Shown here: positions 1 to 8,076 of the stretch, piece after piece | How the letters are laid out: each line of letters starts with the position of its first letter | Position numbering within the stretch: the first letter of the stretch is position 1 | Virus record (IMG/VR): IMGVR_UViG_3300043568_000687 | Location: 1-20,418 of that record | Length of the DNA: 20,418 bases | From: a virus | Direction: 5' to 3' (one strand) | Notes under the pieces: generated by a model | Told to the model about the DNA's origin: nothing | The model's database searches: none | The model's input: the letters and a program-made list of their open reading frames with translations, nothing else | Made by a program: the position numbers and the translations under genes

Positions 1-67
1 AAGATTTCTGTGCCTTTGCTTGAGTGCAGAAAGAACAGAAATCTTTTGACCATACTATTGCTTTCAT
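1..67 (-). CDS. Glutaredoxin, N-terminal fragment (cut by window edge)
   Basis: The minus strand opens with ATG at 67 and reads 22 codons to the window edge: MKAIVWSKDFCSFCTQAKA and onward. This is the start of a glutaredoxin fold: a short beta strand, then a CxxC redox pair (C11 and C14, sequence CSFC) at the start of helix 1. Glutaredoxins pass electrons from glutathione to ribonucleotide reductase. T4-type phages carry such a gene (NrdC/Grx type) with the reductase genes, and here it is the last visible gene of the nrd cluster. A good ribosome binding site (TAAGGA) overlaps the stop codon of the preceding PGDYG gene, nine bases before the ATG. The rest of the gene lies outside the window, so length and the cis-proline cannot be checked. 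Confidence 0.82.
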   Translation of the reverse strand, partial: MKAIVWSKDFCSFCTQAKAQKS

Positions 68-76
68 GTGTTTTCC

Positions 77-523
77 TTATAGTTGTGATGTGTTGTACGT
101 TTTGGCAAAGATGTCTGATTTGACAACACCGTAATCACCAGGGCCGTGCTTGACAATATAATCATTGCCCTTGGTATAGTTTAAATCTCCCCAGCTGGCT
201 CGGACAACACCATCATGGTCAGCCAGTCGAGCAATCTTCATGATCTTTTTGGGTATTGCTGTGCCATCACCATTGTCGTCGTAGTATGCAGCAAACTTGA
301 TGGGACTTACAGGATACTTTTCTCCCTTGGGACCAGTAATAATCTTGTGTCCAACAGTGTACTTGACTGGACCTTCAAGAGTGTCTACCGTACCATTGTC
401 TGTGGCAGTTTCGTAGCTGATGGCAGTAGGGTGTTTGTAGGTTTGAAAACCGCCGGTATCAAACCAAGTATCATCTACTCGTGGTGCAGTTGCTGCAATA
501 GATTGTTTAATATCATCATTCAT
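77..523 (-). CDS. PGDYG-family protein of unknown function
   Basis: This is a 148-residue protein. The motif P128-G-D-Y-G132 near the C-terminus, followed by VVKSDIFAKTY, and the upstream stretch around KKIMKIARLADHDG match what I recall of the PGDYG protein family (Pfam), small proteins of unknown function found in bacteria and phages. No signal peptide or membrane segment is visible, so it should be cytoplasmic. It sits two bases after nrdB and nine bases before the glutaredoxin start, so it is almost certainly co-transcribed with the nucleotide reduction genes. A GGAA-type ribosome binding site precedes the ATG at 523. Any link to nucleotide or redox metabolism is inferred from position only. 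Confidence is high that it is a gene and moderate for the family name. Confidence 0.75.
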   Translation of the reverse strand: MNDDIKQSIAATAPRVDDTWFDTGGFQTYKHPTAISYETATDNGTVDTLEGPVKYTVGHKIITGPKGEKYPVSPIKFAAYYDDNGDGTAIPKKIMKIARLADHDGVVRASWGDLNYTKGNDYIVKHGPGDYGVVKSDIFAKTYNTSQL

Positions 524-525
524 TT

Positions 526-1626
526 TTATAGTTCCGGTAGTGCATCGTAGTCTAGTTGATCACTCATGACTCCGATAACATAGTTAGTGCTTTCAGACTC
601 TTGCAGTGCAGTTTGTTTGTTGCTGGTGTTGACGTGCTTGTTGAACCAAGGAATAGGTGTGCTACGGGGTGCAGGTTCCAGATACTTGATACCAATTTCC
701 TTGAGTGCAGCCACGGCTGTGTAGTCCACAAAGTCTTTGAGAATGTTGGCATTGAGTCCAATCACAGGTCCCTTGTTGAACAGGTAGTCTGCCCAGCCCT
801 TTTCTTCACGTATCACATCCAGGTACAGTGCATACACTTCGGCTTCGCACTCGACCTTGGCAGCAGCAAAGCGTGGATCTTCTTTGACCACCTGATTGAT
901 AATGTAACCAGTCCATTCTTTGTGCAGAATCTCGTCTTGAAGAATCAAGCTGATGATGTTACCATTGCCCATGAAGATCTTGTTCTCCACCATGGCCAGG
1001 CTTGTGGCAAAGCTGACCATAAAGCGGAAGGCTTCCAGTGCATAGCTGGCATGCAAGGCCATGTAGATTGCTCTCACATGTTCTGTTTCTTCCACAGACT
1101 GTCCCAGTTCTTTGGCACAGTTGATTCTGTGCAGGTCATCATAGTACCGGCCCACACTTGATGCCATGTCAATGATCTGTTGTGTGTCGTGAATGGTGTT
1201 GAACACATCCTTGGGCACGTTGTAGATGTTGCGAATGATGTGGCTGTAACTCTTTGAGTGAATGTTGGTTTCAAAGAATGTCCAGTTGTAGATCAAGGCT
1301 TCTAGTTCTGGCAATGATACTACAGGCATAAAGATCTGACTGGGTCCACGACCTTGCAGGCTGTCTAGCGCTGTTTGGCGCAACAGGTTACTGGTAAAGA
1401 TATGTTTCACTGTTTCGCTGGCATCCTTGAAGTCATTTGAATCTTTGGTCAAGCTGACTTCTTCGGGTTGCCAAAAGAATCCACGTGCTGTGGCTTCGTA
1501 GTCTGCAATCTTTTTGTATTTGACTTCTTCAAAGCGTTGGATTGTGACAGGACCCGCTGGATCCAGAAACATCTTGCGATTAAGGTAGTCTGTCTTTGTT
1601 GTTAAATTGTATTGTTGTTTTGACAT
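526..1626 (-). CDS. nrdB: Class Ia ribonucleotide reductase, beta (radical-generating) subunit
   Basis: This 366-residue protein houses the di-iron centre and tyrosyl radical that start reduction of ribonucleotides by NrdA. Aligned by eye to E. coli NrdB, the metal ligands are D88 (LDSLQGR), E119, H123, E198 (ALEAFRF), E232 and H235 (DEILH), and the radical tyrosine is Y127 (HSKSYSHIIRN). The C-terminal tail DYDALPEL corresponds to the peptide that docks on NrdA. One oddity is that the first Glu-His pair reads ETNIH, one residue longer than the ETIH of E. coli. The start is placed at the ATG at 1626, seven codons inside the longest frame, because AGGAAA lies at good distance upstream and the preceding gene stops at 1628. 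The protein continues the nrdA - hydrolase - aldolase operon. Confidence 0.97.
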   Translation of the reverse strand: MSKQQYNLTTKTDYLNRKMFLDPAGPVTIQRFEEVKYKKIADYEATARGFFWQPEEVSLTKDSNDFKDASETVKHIFTSNLLRQTALDSLQGRGPSQIFMPVVSLPELEALIYNWTFFETNIHSKSYSHIIRNIYNVPKDVFNTIHDTQQIIDMASSVGRYYDDLHRINCAKELGQSVEETEHVRAIYMALHASYALEAFRFMVSFATSLAMVENKIFMGNGNIISLILQDEILHKEWTGYIINQVVKEDPRFAAAKVECEAEVYALYLDVIREEKGWADYLFNKGPVIGLNANILKDFVDYTAVAALKEIGIKYLEPAPRSTPIPWFNKHVNTSNKQTALQESESTNYVIGVMSDQLDYDALPEL

Positions 1627-1627
1627 T

Positions 1628-2251
1628 TTAATATTTTCCTGAAGCAAGCACTATCTTGCAAATGTGTTCTAGTCTTTCTATGTGCTCGTAAGCACGCCAC
1701 GGTGTTGTGTCAATGGCCACAACACCGTGTCCTTTGATGCCCACAATGTCGTAGGCAATATTTCCTTCATTGTCTAATTGTAACATAGTGTGGCACTGGT
1801 CTGCAAGCTCTTGGCTAATGGGAGCCACATCACCCACATTGGGTGCCACTCGAGTGTAGCGATTCAATTCTGGAAATGCCGCACTCACTGTACTCAAATC
1901 AATACCAGCATGCATGGCCGCTATACAGTAGGTGGGATGTAAGTGAACTACTACTCGCACTTCATCGCGGTGCTGACCCATTTTTCGTTGTAGTCCAAGG
2001 TGTAGGGGCAGTTCGCCCGACGGTTCGAGATTGGCACTGATATCAGTGTATGGCTGCTCTTCCCACAACATACTGCCAACAATACGAATCTTCTTGAACT
2101 GGTCCGGCTGTAGTGTTTGCTTACGCACACCACTAGGTGTGATATAAAAATGGTCACGGTCGTGGTGACGAATACTCACATTGCCATCACGACTGGTAAT
2201 CCAATTGCGTTTATACGCATCCAACATCACATCACAAATGGTTTCTAACAT
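1628..2251 (-). CDS. Class II aldolase/adducin-family protein
   Basis: The 207-residue protein has the landmarks of zinc-dependent class II aldolases (FucA, AraD and MtnB relatives): GN near residues 23-24, TPSG at 38-41, the catalytic-acid motif SGELPLH with E80, zinc ligands H103 and H105 (VHLHPTYC), and the third ligand H175 (KGHGVV). The length is usual for a single-domain member. Family members act on sugar phosphates by aldol cleavage, 4-epimerisation or dehydration, and the substrate cannot be told from sequence. It lies between the HD hydrolase (15-base gap) and nrdB (one-base gap), so it is translated from the same message as the reductase. An AAGGA ribosome binding site precedes the ATG at 2251 at long spacing. 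An intact metabolic aldolase inside a phage nrd operon is unusual. All catalytic residues appear present, so it is probably active. Confidence 0.88.
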   Translation of the reverse strand: MLETICDVMLDAYKRNWITSRDGNVSIRHHDRDHFYITPSGVRKQTLQPDQFKKIRIVGSMLWEEQPYTDISANLEPSGELPLHLGLQRKMGQHRDEVRVVVHLHPTYCIAAMHAGIDLSTVSAAFPELNRYTRVAPNVGDVAPISQELADQCHTMLQLDNEGNIAYDIVGIKGHGVVAIDTTPWRAYEHIERLEHICKIVLASGKY

Positions 2252-2266
2252 TACGATTTCTTTTCC

Positions 2267-2776
2267 TTATTTGAATAAATCCACTAGCTCTAGGGCCAAT
2301 GCATTGTTACCCAAGACTGGACTCAAATCCTTGTGTTCATCTCGGTACATTTTAAGTTTTTTTGGATTGTTTGCTAAACCACTTGGTAAACTGGCAGAAA
2401 CATTGCTCAATCGGTCTGCACTCTTTACCAATTCACTTCCTGGAGTTTGAGCAATCTTAGCAATGGCATTTGCCATTTTTTCTTTTCGGTTCTCTCCGCG
2501 GCCTGTTACTGCCCAAACTATATTGGCAACATTATCACCAAATTGTTGTTTGATTTGTTCCAATGTGACATCTGTATCTTCCACTATATCATGCAACCAA
2601 GCAGCAGCAATTATTTCTGGGTCTTGTGTAATTGTTTTAACACGGGCAACAACATCCGCCAAATGGGTGGCATAAGGGTGTACACCGTATTTTTGGTTCT
2701 TGTGTGCATCAACAGCAAGAGTTTTTGCCTTCAACTCTATGTCATCTGCACTTTCTAACAGTTCATTTATTTTCAT
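2267..2776 (-). CDS. Small HD-domain hydrolase, SpoT/MESH1-like (ppGpp hydrolase type)
   Basis: This 169-residue protein is essentially the hydrolase half of RelA/SpoT enzymes. It shows AH at 24-25, YATHL with H38, the HD pair H62-D63 within LHDIVEDT, followed by E66 and D67, and SADRLSN with D121. These match the manganese-binding and catalytic residues of the ppGpp hydrolase/MESH1 family (AHxxQ, PYxxHL, HDxxED, ADR). No synthetase, TGS or ACT domain is present, so it is a stand-alone hydrolase. The likely substrate is (p)ppGpp, with other nucleotides such as NADPH (known for MESH1) as alternatives. It begins eleven bases after the nrdA stop codon and precedes the aldolase. An in-frame TGA just upstream fixes the ATG at 2776 as the first start, although its ribosome binding site is weak, suggesting coupling to nrdA translation. 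Confidence 0.88.
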   Translation of the reverse strand: MKINELLESADDIELKAKTLAVDAHKNQKYGVHPYATHLADVVARVKTITQDPEIIAAAWLHDIVEDTDVTLEQIKQQFGDNVANIVWAVTGRGENRKEKMANAIAKIAQTPGSELVKSADRLSNVSASLPSGLANNPKKLKMYRDEHKDLSPVLGNNALALELVDLFK

Positions 2777-2787
2777 ACCATGTCATG

Positions 2788-5103
2788 CTAGAGCTTGCAT
2801 GCCTCACAATCTTCTTGCTCGTCAAAATCAATCACTTCTAACGGAGCATCTTCCGTGACATTCTTGCTGCCGGTCTTGTTGATCAGGCTGTAGTAAAAAG
2901 TTTTCAGACCCCAGTAGTGTGACTGCATCAAGTTCCGAGCAATCAAGGTAGTGGGTACCTTGCGGTCTGCAAAGTGTGCAGGATTGTAAAAAGTGTTGGT
3001 GCTGATGCTCTGGTCCACATAGGCAGCGATAACTGCTGCAGTCTTTAGGTAGCCATCGCAGTCTCTTTGTTCCCACATCAACTGATATTTGTTCTTGAGT
3101 TTGTGATATTCTGGAACCACTTGTGTCAAGCTGCCAGCTTTGCTTTCTTTGACACTAATCAAGCTCATGGGCATTTCAATACCGTTGGTTGAGTTGATCA
3201 CAACTGAGCTGGATTCCACAGGCGCCACTGCCATTTGTGTGGCATTGCGTACACCATGCGTTTTCATTTCTGTGCGTAATTTTTCCCAGTCAAGTTCTGG
3301 AGCAAAGTCTGCAAGTTCGTTAACACCCTGAGCACGTAGTTCCCAAGGAAATTGTCCTTGCCCATAACGTGTGTGATCACTGCCTTCGCATCGGCCACGT
3401 TCTTGGGCCAGCTCAACTGACGCTTCGGTCAAGTAGAATGCCAGATGTTCCATCCAGGTTTTGACTTCGGCTAGAGCATCCTTTTCACCGTACCGGAGGC
3501 CGCGTTTGGCGTGCCAGTAGGCCAGGTTGGTGATGCCGATTCCAAGTGGTCTAATTTCATCGTTGGATAGTTTAGACTGGATGGAAAGAAAGTCCTGATA
3601 GTCAAGAATGTTGTTGAGGCTACGATGCAGTATACGACAAGCCCTGCGCATATCTTCTGGGTTACGGAACGCACCCCAATTGATTGAGCCCAGGGTGCAA
3701 AGTGCGATACGACCAGTATCGTCATCCAGACGTTTAAAGGACTTAGTAGGTAAAAGTATTTCACAGCAAAGGTTACTCTGGTAGATGGTATGGTATTCGG
3801 GATCAAACGGTCCCTGCTTCATCACATTGTCAATAAACACCAGATAGATACGTCCAGTGTCTGTGCGTTCTTTCAAGATACCGCCCTTGAATACTTCTTC
3901 TGCGCTCATGGTCTTCTTGCGAAGGTCCTTGCGTTTTTCGTATTTGACATAGAGTTCTTCGAACAGTTCAGTGTTACTATAAAATGCTTGATATAGATCC
4001 GGAACCTGGTTGGGATCAAAGAATGTTATGTTTTCTTTGTTCTTGAATCGTCTCCAGAAGAAGGCGGATAGGACCACACCGTAGTCCATGTGTCGCACTC
4101 GTGTTTCTTCTGTACCTTGATTGTTTTTAAGCACAATAAGGTCATCAAACTGGTGATGCCATATTGGATAAAACACTGTAGCACTTGCATTACGGATACC
4201 TCCTTGACTACAACTACGCAGATCTCCAAACCATTTTTTCAAGAATGGAATCATGCCAGTGTGCATGATCTCGCCACCACGGATGGGTGAGCCCAGTGGG
4301 CGTAGTCTTCCAATCTCCAGCCCAATGCCAGCTCGCTTGCTGGCATACTTGGCCATCATTTCCCCTGAAGCAAATATACTATCCAGGTCATCATCGCTGC
4401 GTATAAGAACACAACTTGAAAATTGCTTTGTAGGAGTGCCGAGTCCAGCAAGAACAGGAGTAGCAAGAGTAAACAGGCCATCACTAGCCGCATTGTAGTA
4501 TTCCTTGATGTAGCGCATTCTCGCTGTGTTCGGTTCTTCTGAGTGAAATACAGTAGCGGCCGCGACCATGTATCTAATTTGTGGAGTTTCATAAGTTTGT
4601 CCTGTGGAACGATTTTTTACCAGGTACTTTTCAATCAGCTGCTCAATGGCCGCATAGCTGTATTGTTCGTCCTTGGCATGATCCAGCATGTCATTCATGC
4701 GGTTCCAGTCATCTGGTGTGTACCAGTCCAGTAGTTCAGGTGTGTACAGGCCGGTGGCCACATTGGTCTTCACAATGTCATACAGGTGAGGAGGCTCGTA
4801 GCTGCCATACACATCTTTTCTCAACATGCTAAGACGCTGCTTGCCCGCTACATATTGATAGTTGGTATGGCCCACATCTGGATTTGATTCTACGTCGATC
4901 AAGTCTACGATTGCTCTAAGCGTGATACCATCAATTTCTTTGGTAGTAATGCCATCGTAAAAGTGCAATTGTGCCTTGATCTCTACCATACTTTGACTTA
5001 CATCTGCAATACCTGTGCATATCTTAGCAATCTGAGTTTGCCACTTTTCCAACGCCAGTGGCTCGCGCTGCCCTGAGCGCTTTTGTACTATTATAGTTTT
5101 CAT
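2788..5103 (-). CDS. nrdA: Class Ia ribonucleotide reductase, alpha (catalytic) subunit
   Basis: This 771-residue protein reduces ribonucleoside diphosphates to deoxy forms for phage DNA synthesis. An N-terminal ATP-cone regulatory domain occupies about residues 1-95. The active-site set is complete: C231 (QFSSC) and C469 (ALCTLG) as the redox pair, N444, C446 and E448 in SNLCCEILLP, with C446 as the thiyl radical site, and Y737-Y738 of the radical relay. The C-terminus ends CEACKL, with C766 and C769 as the swinging pair re-reduced by glutaredoxin or thioredoxin. Length is close to the E. coli enzyme. The gene starts two bases after the W-rich unknown with only a weak TTAGGT ribosome binding site. 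It heads the cluster nrdA - hydrolase - aldolase - nrdB - PGDYG - glutaredoxin. Confidence 0.98.
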   Translation of the reverse strand: MKTIIVQKRSGQREPLALEKWQTQIAKICTGIADVSQSMVEIKAQLHFYDGITTKEIDGITLRAIVDLIDVESNPDVGHTNYQYVAGKQRLSMLRKDVYGSYEPPHLYDIVKTNVATGLYTPELLDWYTPDDWNRMNDMLDHAKDEQYSYAAIEQLIEKYLVKNRSTGQTYETPQIRYMVAAATVFHSEEPNTARMRYIKEYYNAASDGLFTLATPVLAGLGTPTKQFSSCVLIRSDDDLDSIFASGEMMAKYASKRAGIGLEIGRLRPLGSPIRGGEIMHTGMIPFLKKWFGDLRSCSQGGIRNASATVFYPIWHHQFDDLIVLKNNQGTEETRVRHMDYGVVLSAFFWRRFKNKENITFFDPNQVPDLYQAFYSNTELFEELYVKYEKRKDLRKKTMSAEEVFKGGILKERTDTGRIYLVFIDNVMKQGPFDPEYHTIYQSNLCCEILLPTKSFKRLDDDTGRIALCTLGSINWGAFRNPEDMRRACRILHRSLNNILDYQDFLSIQSKLSNDEIRPLGIGITNLAYWHAKRGLRYGEKDALAEVKTWMEHLAFYLTEASVELAQERGRCEGSDHTRYGQGQFPWELRAQGVNELADFAPELDWEKLRTEMKTHGVRNATQMAVAPVESSSVVINSTNGIEMPMSLISVKESKAGSLTQVVPEYHKLKNKYQLMWEQRDCDGYLKTAAVIAAYVDQSISTNTFYNPAHFADRKVPTTLIARNLMQSHYWGLKTFYYSLINKTGSKNVTEDAPLEVIDFDEQEDCEACKL

Positions 5104-5105
5104 TA

Positions 5106-5531
5106 TTACCTAATTTGTTGTTTTATTTCTTGTAGCGAAATGGTGTGATAGACTTTATAAGGTCCTGGGTTGATATTTAACACTTGTTCAGAGTCCCAAT
5201 TAAGTATATATTTCTTTTTGTCTACCAGGACTAAATTGTCGCTGCCGGTGTCTACCAACTGAAAATCCTGCAGATCGGCTCGATCTAGCATAGCTATAGT
5301 ATACACGATTCCCAGCCCGCGAGCAAGACCACAATACATGTTGTCGTCCAATAGTTGCCAAGGATCAGGCCAGGTTTCGCGATCGTCCCAATGTAGATGA
5401 TATGGCTGCCAGGGGGATTGGAACCACCAGGTGTTGACAGCTTTGAGTGCTGTTTCCAAAGGCAAGGAAACAGCCTGAGACCTGAGGTCTGCCCAAGCTT
5501 GCAATCGCTCAGGAAAAGTGTGTGACCACAT
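5106..5531 (-). CDS. Conserved phage protein of unknown function, Trp-rich
   Basis: The 141-residue protein is not assigned to a named family. It is rich in tryptophan in its first half (NTWWFQSPWQPYHLHW, ETWPDPWQLL) and then carries a NMYCGLARGLGIVYTI segment. I recall similar patterns in marine T4-like phage genomes, but no function is established to my knowledge. It has no signal peptide or clear membrane helix. Its ATG overlaps the stop of the tail fibre gene by one base (TAATG), so translation is probably coupled to the fibre. That position would suit a fibre-assembly or attachment partner, which is inference only. Two bases separate it from nrdA. Confidence 0.8.
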   Translation of the reverse strand: MWSHTFPERLQAWADLRSQAVSLPLETALKAVNTWWFQSPWQPYHLHWDDRETWPDPWQLLDDNMYCGLARGLGIVYTIAMLDRADLQDFQLVDTGSDNLVLVDKKKYILNWDSEQVLNINPGPYKVYHTISLQEIKQQIR

Positions 5532-7333
5532 TAGTTGATGTGTGCTATGCTGTATCGAATGATGCCGTCACCGGCACCAGTGGCTGTGTAAGAGATAGTT
5601 ACCAATGGTGTTACGGTACTTAGATTATGGGTGGCTTCTAGTGTTACACCTGTGGAGCCGTTTTCCACATAGTCGTCTGAGTAGGAAAAACCTGTGCCTG
5701 CTGTGCCATCGCGGGCACTGACCACTGTCATGGTTCCAGTTCGATAAAATTCATTTCTCACAATGGTGTAGTCCATCTTGAACGCAGGAATTTTAAGAAT
5801 ATCTGTGTCTACAACAACCAAGTTGGCCTGAGTGCTGTCGTCTCTAACTTCGTCTCGAATGCCTGCAGTGCGTTGATATCGTCCCAACATCAGTTGGTTG
5901 GCCTGCGTGTTTTCTTGTACATTGTCTTGGTAAAATGTAATACCTGAAATAGTCATGCCCAGAGCAATGCTGGTAGTGTCAGTTAGATTGATTCGAGGAT
6001 AAGTTGCACTCTGAGCAGTGTTGCGTTCAAACATGTCACCAATGCTGACGTTGTTTTCTGCGTCAATCACAATGATACTGGAGGCAGGAAACGCTGATCC
6101 ATTGAATCCGTTGCCCACGTCATAGAATGTGTTGTAGGCACTGGCGTTGTGGCTGACGCCATCGATGACAATGCCTTGTGAATGAATGTTGTCAAATGTG
6201 TTTTGCACTATACGAACACCAGTAGCACCACCGTTGACTGGGGTTGCTCCGCCCAACACAATGCCTTGATATAGAGTATCAAAATTACAGTTGCTAAAAG
6301 TTACCCCTTGAATCTGTTGATCAGTGTCTGTGGCATAGCTAAATCCTGAAAACTTGCAGTTGTTCCAGGTCGCATTACGGCTCACTGCGCTCACAGAGCT
6401 GCTCCAACGAACAGCAGCCACGTCTTCGCCGGCGTCGGCCAGCTCTGCCTGGGTTAGTGGGCCTTGCACAGTCACACTGTCAAACACACAGCGATCTGCG
6501 TACTCGATCAAAAAGCCGTCGTGAATCTGATTGGTCGCAAACTTCATGCTGGTAATTTTTACGTTGCCTGGCAAGCTAGCACCGTTGGTGCCAATATTGA
6601 CTCCGGTCTGCTGCAGGCTGTCTGCAGTTTGGAACATGTATCCCGGCAGACTTTCAGCAGTCCAGTACGGATCTCCACTGGGGTTGGTTGAACTAATAGC
6701 AGTGCCAACTGGAACCGCAAAGTTGGATCTGTAGTACAAGGTGGTTGAGGTATTGTATACCAAGACTCCTGCTGCATAGGACACAGCGGAATTCCAGTTT
6801 TGCACATTAAAATTGATAATGGTGCTGTCAGGCCCATCTCCGTACAATTGGCAGTTGGGCGGAATGTTCAAGGTGTCAGTAATGATGTAGATGCCAGCAG
6901 GAAAATAGATGCTGCGGCGAGCACTAGGATTTGTGCTGCGGCAAAAAATTTGAAACAGTGCTCGATTGATGTCAGCCGTGACGTCGGTTGTGCCGTCGCC
7001 TGTGGCACCAAAATCAGTAATCACAGTATAACTATCAAGTCTCGATTGCAGACTTTGAGCCACAGGATCACTAGGTGTTGATCCTGTTTGTACAGTGTAC
7101 CCTGCAGCTTCACCTTGATAGGTGTACTGTGTGGCAAAGCTGAGAATATCACTAAACTCAGTCAGTACTTCAGTGTTGCCAATCACAGGAGCACCATCTT
7201 CCAGTGTGCCATTACCAATGAACAGTCTTCGCTGGTCAACTGCCCAGCCCAGTTCAGCGCCTGCTAATGGTTGTGGTAGGTCTGACTCTAGACCTTTGCG
7301 TTGAGTAATTCGTGATATTTGTACAATTGCCAC
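5531..7333 (-). CDS. Tail fibre/tailspike with pectate-lyase-type beta helix
   Basis: The first ~45 of 600 residues (ITQRKGL, LPQPLAGAELGWAVD, RRLFIGNG) match the short N-terminal module seen on many phage tail fibres and receptor-binding proteins. Residues ~104-117 (VITDFGATGDGTTD) and IYFPAGIYI at 142-150 are the hallmark opening of pectate-lyase-3-type right-handed beta helices. The long following region, with repeated short beta segments and Asn/Gly turns (about 230-430), fits such a helix. The C-terminal ~150 residues look like a separate trimerising or binding domain. The role is probably host-surface recognition, possibly with polysaccharide cleavage; no catalytic residues can be assigned. 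The start is GTG at 7333 with AAGGA well placed before it, downstream of a late-promoter box at 7357-7367. Confidence 0.87.
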   Translation of the reverse strand: MAIVQISRITQRKGLESDLPQPLAGAELGWAVDQRRLFIGNGTLEDGAPVIGNTEVLTEFSDILSFATQYTYQGEAAGYTVQTGSTPSDPVAQSLQSRLDSYTVITDFGATGDGTTDVTADINRALFQIFCRSTNPSARRSIYFPAGIYIITDTLNIPPNCQLYGDGPDSTIINFNVQNWNSAVSYAAGVLVYNTSTTLYYRSNFAVPVGTAISSTNPSGDPYWTAESLPGYMFQTADSLQQTGVNIGTNGASLPGNVKITSMKFATNQIHDGFLIEYADRCVFDSVTVQGPLTQAELADAGEDVAAVRWSSSVSAVSRNATWNNCKFSGFSYATDTDQQIQGVTFSNCNFDTLYQGIVLGGATPVNGGATGVRIVQNTFDNIHSQGIVIDGVSHNASAYNTFYDVGNGFNGSAFPASSIIVIDAENNVSIGDMFERNTAQSATYPRINLTDTTSIALGMTISGITFYQDNVQENTQANQLMLGRYQRTAGIRDEVRDDSTQANLVVVDTDILKIPAFKMDYTIVRNEFYRTGTMTVVSARDGTAGTGFSYSDDYVENGSTGVTLEATHNLSTVTPLVTISYTATGAGDGIIRYSIAHIN

Positions 7334-7356
7334 AGTTGGAATCCTTGAAATCTATT

Positions 7357-7367
7357 GAGTATTTAGC
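7357..7367 (-). promoter_or_regulatory. Putative T4-type late promoter for the tail fibre gene
   Basis: The minus strand reads GCTAAATACTC in the short gap between the nuclease and the fibre gene, 24 bases before the GTG start. It matches the T4 late box TATAAATA in its TAAATA core and agrees with the other boxes in this window. Confidence 0.62.
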
Positions 7368-8073
7368 GTGTGAGGTAGTACTGTTCCACACGTTTCATCC
7401 ACTCGTTGCTCCAGTGTGCAAACTCATCGCCTTCGATTACGTATTCTGTGTACACAGGCTTGCCCAGGCTACCGTCAGGCAGCATATCGGGCTGCTGAGC
7501 CATTAAAATAACACCGCAGTCAATGCTTGTACCGTGAGTTTCGTTGTGTGCTGCCGCATACGCTGCCAACTGCACAAAATAATCATCAATCCATTCACGT
7601 TTTTTGGGCTTGTTGGTTTGTTTGAAATCCATGATGGCCGGGCGGTTTTTCCACACACCCAGGCAGTCTGTGGTGCCAGCATATAACCCACTATAATAAA
7701 CCGGAACTTCTGCGCCCCAAAATTCATTCACATGGCATAGTCCTTGCAGAATGACTTCTGCGGCCATGAACCATGAAGGATGTGCAAAAGGATTTCCAGG
7801 CAAGGGCTTCATGTCATCATGCAGCATGTAGTGCTCAAGATAGCTGTGCATGCGTGTGCCACGACTGGCTGCTTCTGTGGTAATTTCTTGTGCTTTTTGC
7901 TCGCCCACTCGCCGGCGCCAGTTGGCCAGCACCTGACGCTTTTCTTCACTCTTGGTTCGGTCCAGGATTGTGGTCACACTGGGTACCTTGCTGCCGTCGG
8001 GCAGGCAGTAGTGTCGTTTGCCGTCTATGGTTTCTCTGTTGATGGGTGTGTAGTTGTATCGTTGAGTTATCAT
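7363..8073 (-). CDS. PD-(D/E)XK nuclease, RecB/Cas4-like exonuclease family
   Basis: This 236-residue protein has the full set of RecB-family nuclease motifs in order: RGTRMH at 71-76 with E80 (GxxxH..E), E122, GTTD with D136, the central D149-F-K151 (IMDFKQT), and Q168-xxx-Y172 (QLAAY). The family cuts DNA ends with Mg2+; phage members act in recombination, replication or host DNA degradation. It is the last gene of the iscU - iscA - glycosyltransferase - nuclease unit, beginning three bases after the previous stop with no good ribosome binding site, so it probably depends on coupled translation. Its last bases overlap the late-promoter box of the fibre gene. No iron-sulphur cysteine cluster of the AddB/Cas4 type is visible, so a link to the neighbouring Isc genes through this protein is not supported. 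Confidence 0.88.
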   Translation of the reverse strand: MITQRYNYTPINRETIDGKRHYCLPDGSKVPSVTTILDRTKSEEKRQVLANWRRRVGEQKAQEITTEAASRGTRMHSYLEHYMLHDDMKPLPGNPFAHPSWFMAAEVILQGLCHVNEFWGAEVPVYYSGLYAGTTDCLGVWKNRPAIMDFKQTNKPKKREWIDDYFVQLAAYAAAHNETHGTSIDCGVILMAQQPDMLPDGSLGKPVYTEYVIEGDEFAHWSNEWMKRVEQYYLTR

Positions 8074-8076
8074 GTG

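Noticed and set aside
1-45. Perfect 11-bp inverted repeat (AAGATTTCTGT and ACAGAAATCTT) that looks like a terminator hairpin
   Set aside because: It lies inside the glutaredoxin reading frame on the minus strand, with a 23-base loop and no T-run at a suitable distance; coding constraint explains the segment.
556-1161. Plus-strand open frame of 201 codons opposite nrdB
   Set aside because: It has no recognisable motif or ribosome binding site and lies wholly opposite a gene with every catalytic residue of NrdB.
1627-1647. Seven-codon N-terminal extension of nrdB
   Set aside because: It would overlap the aldolase gene, and the ribosome binding site (AGGAAA) sits directly before the inner ATG at 1626.
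5170-5182. TAAATA-type box on the minus strand inside the W-rich unknown gene
   Set aside because: It lies deep in a coding region and is not close before any start codon; the nearest gene start (nrdA) is about 70 bases away, so I did not call it a promoter.
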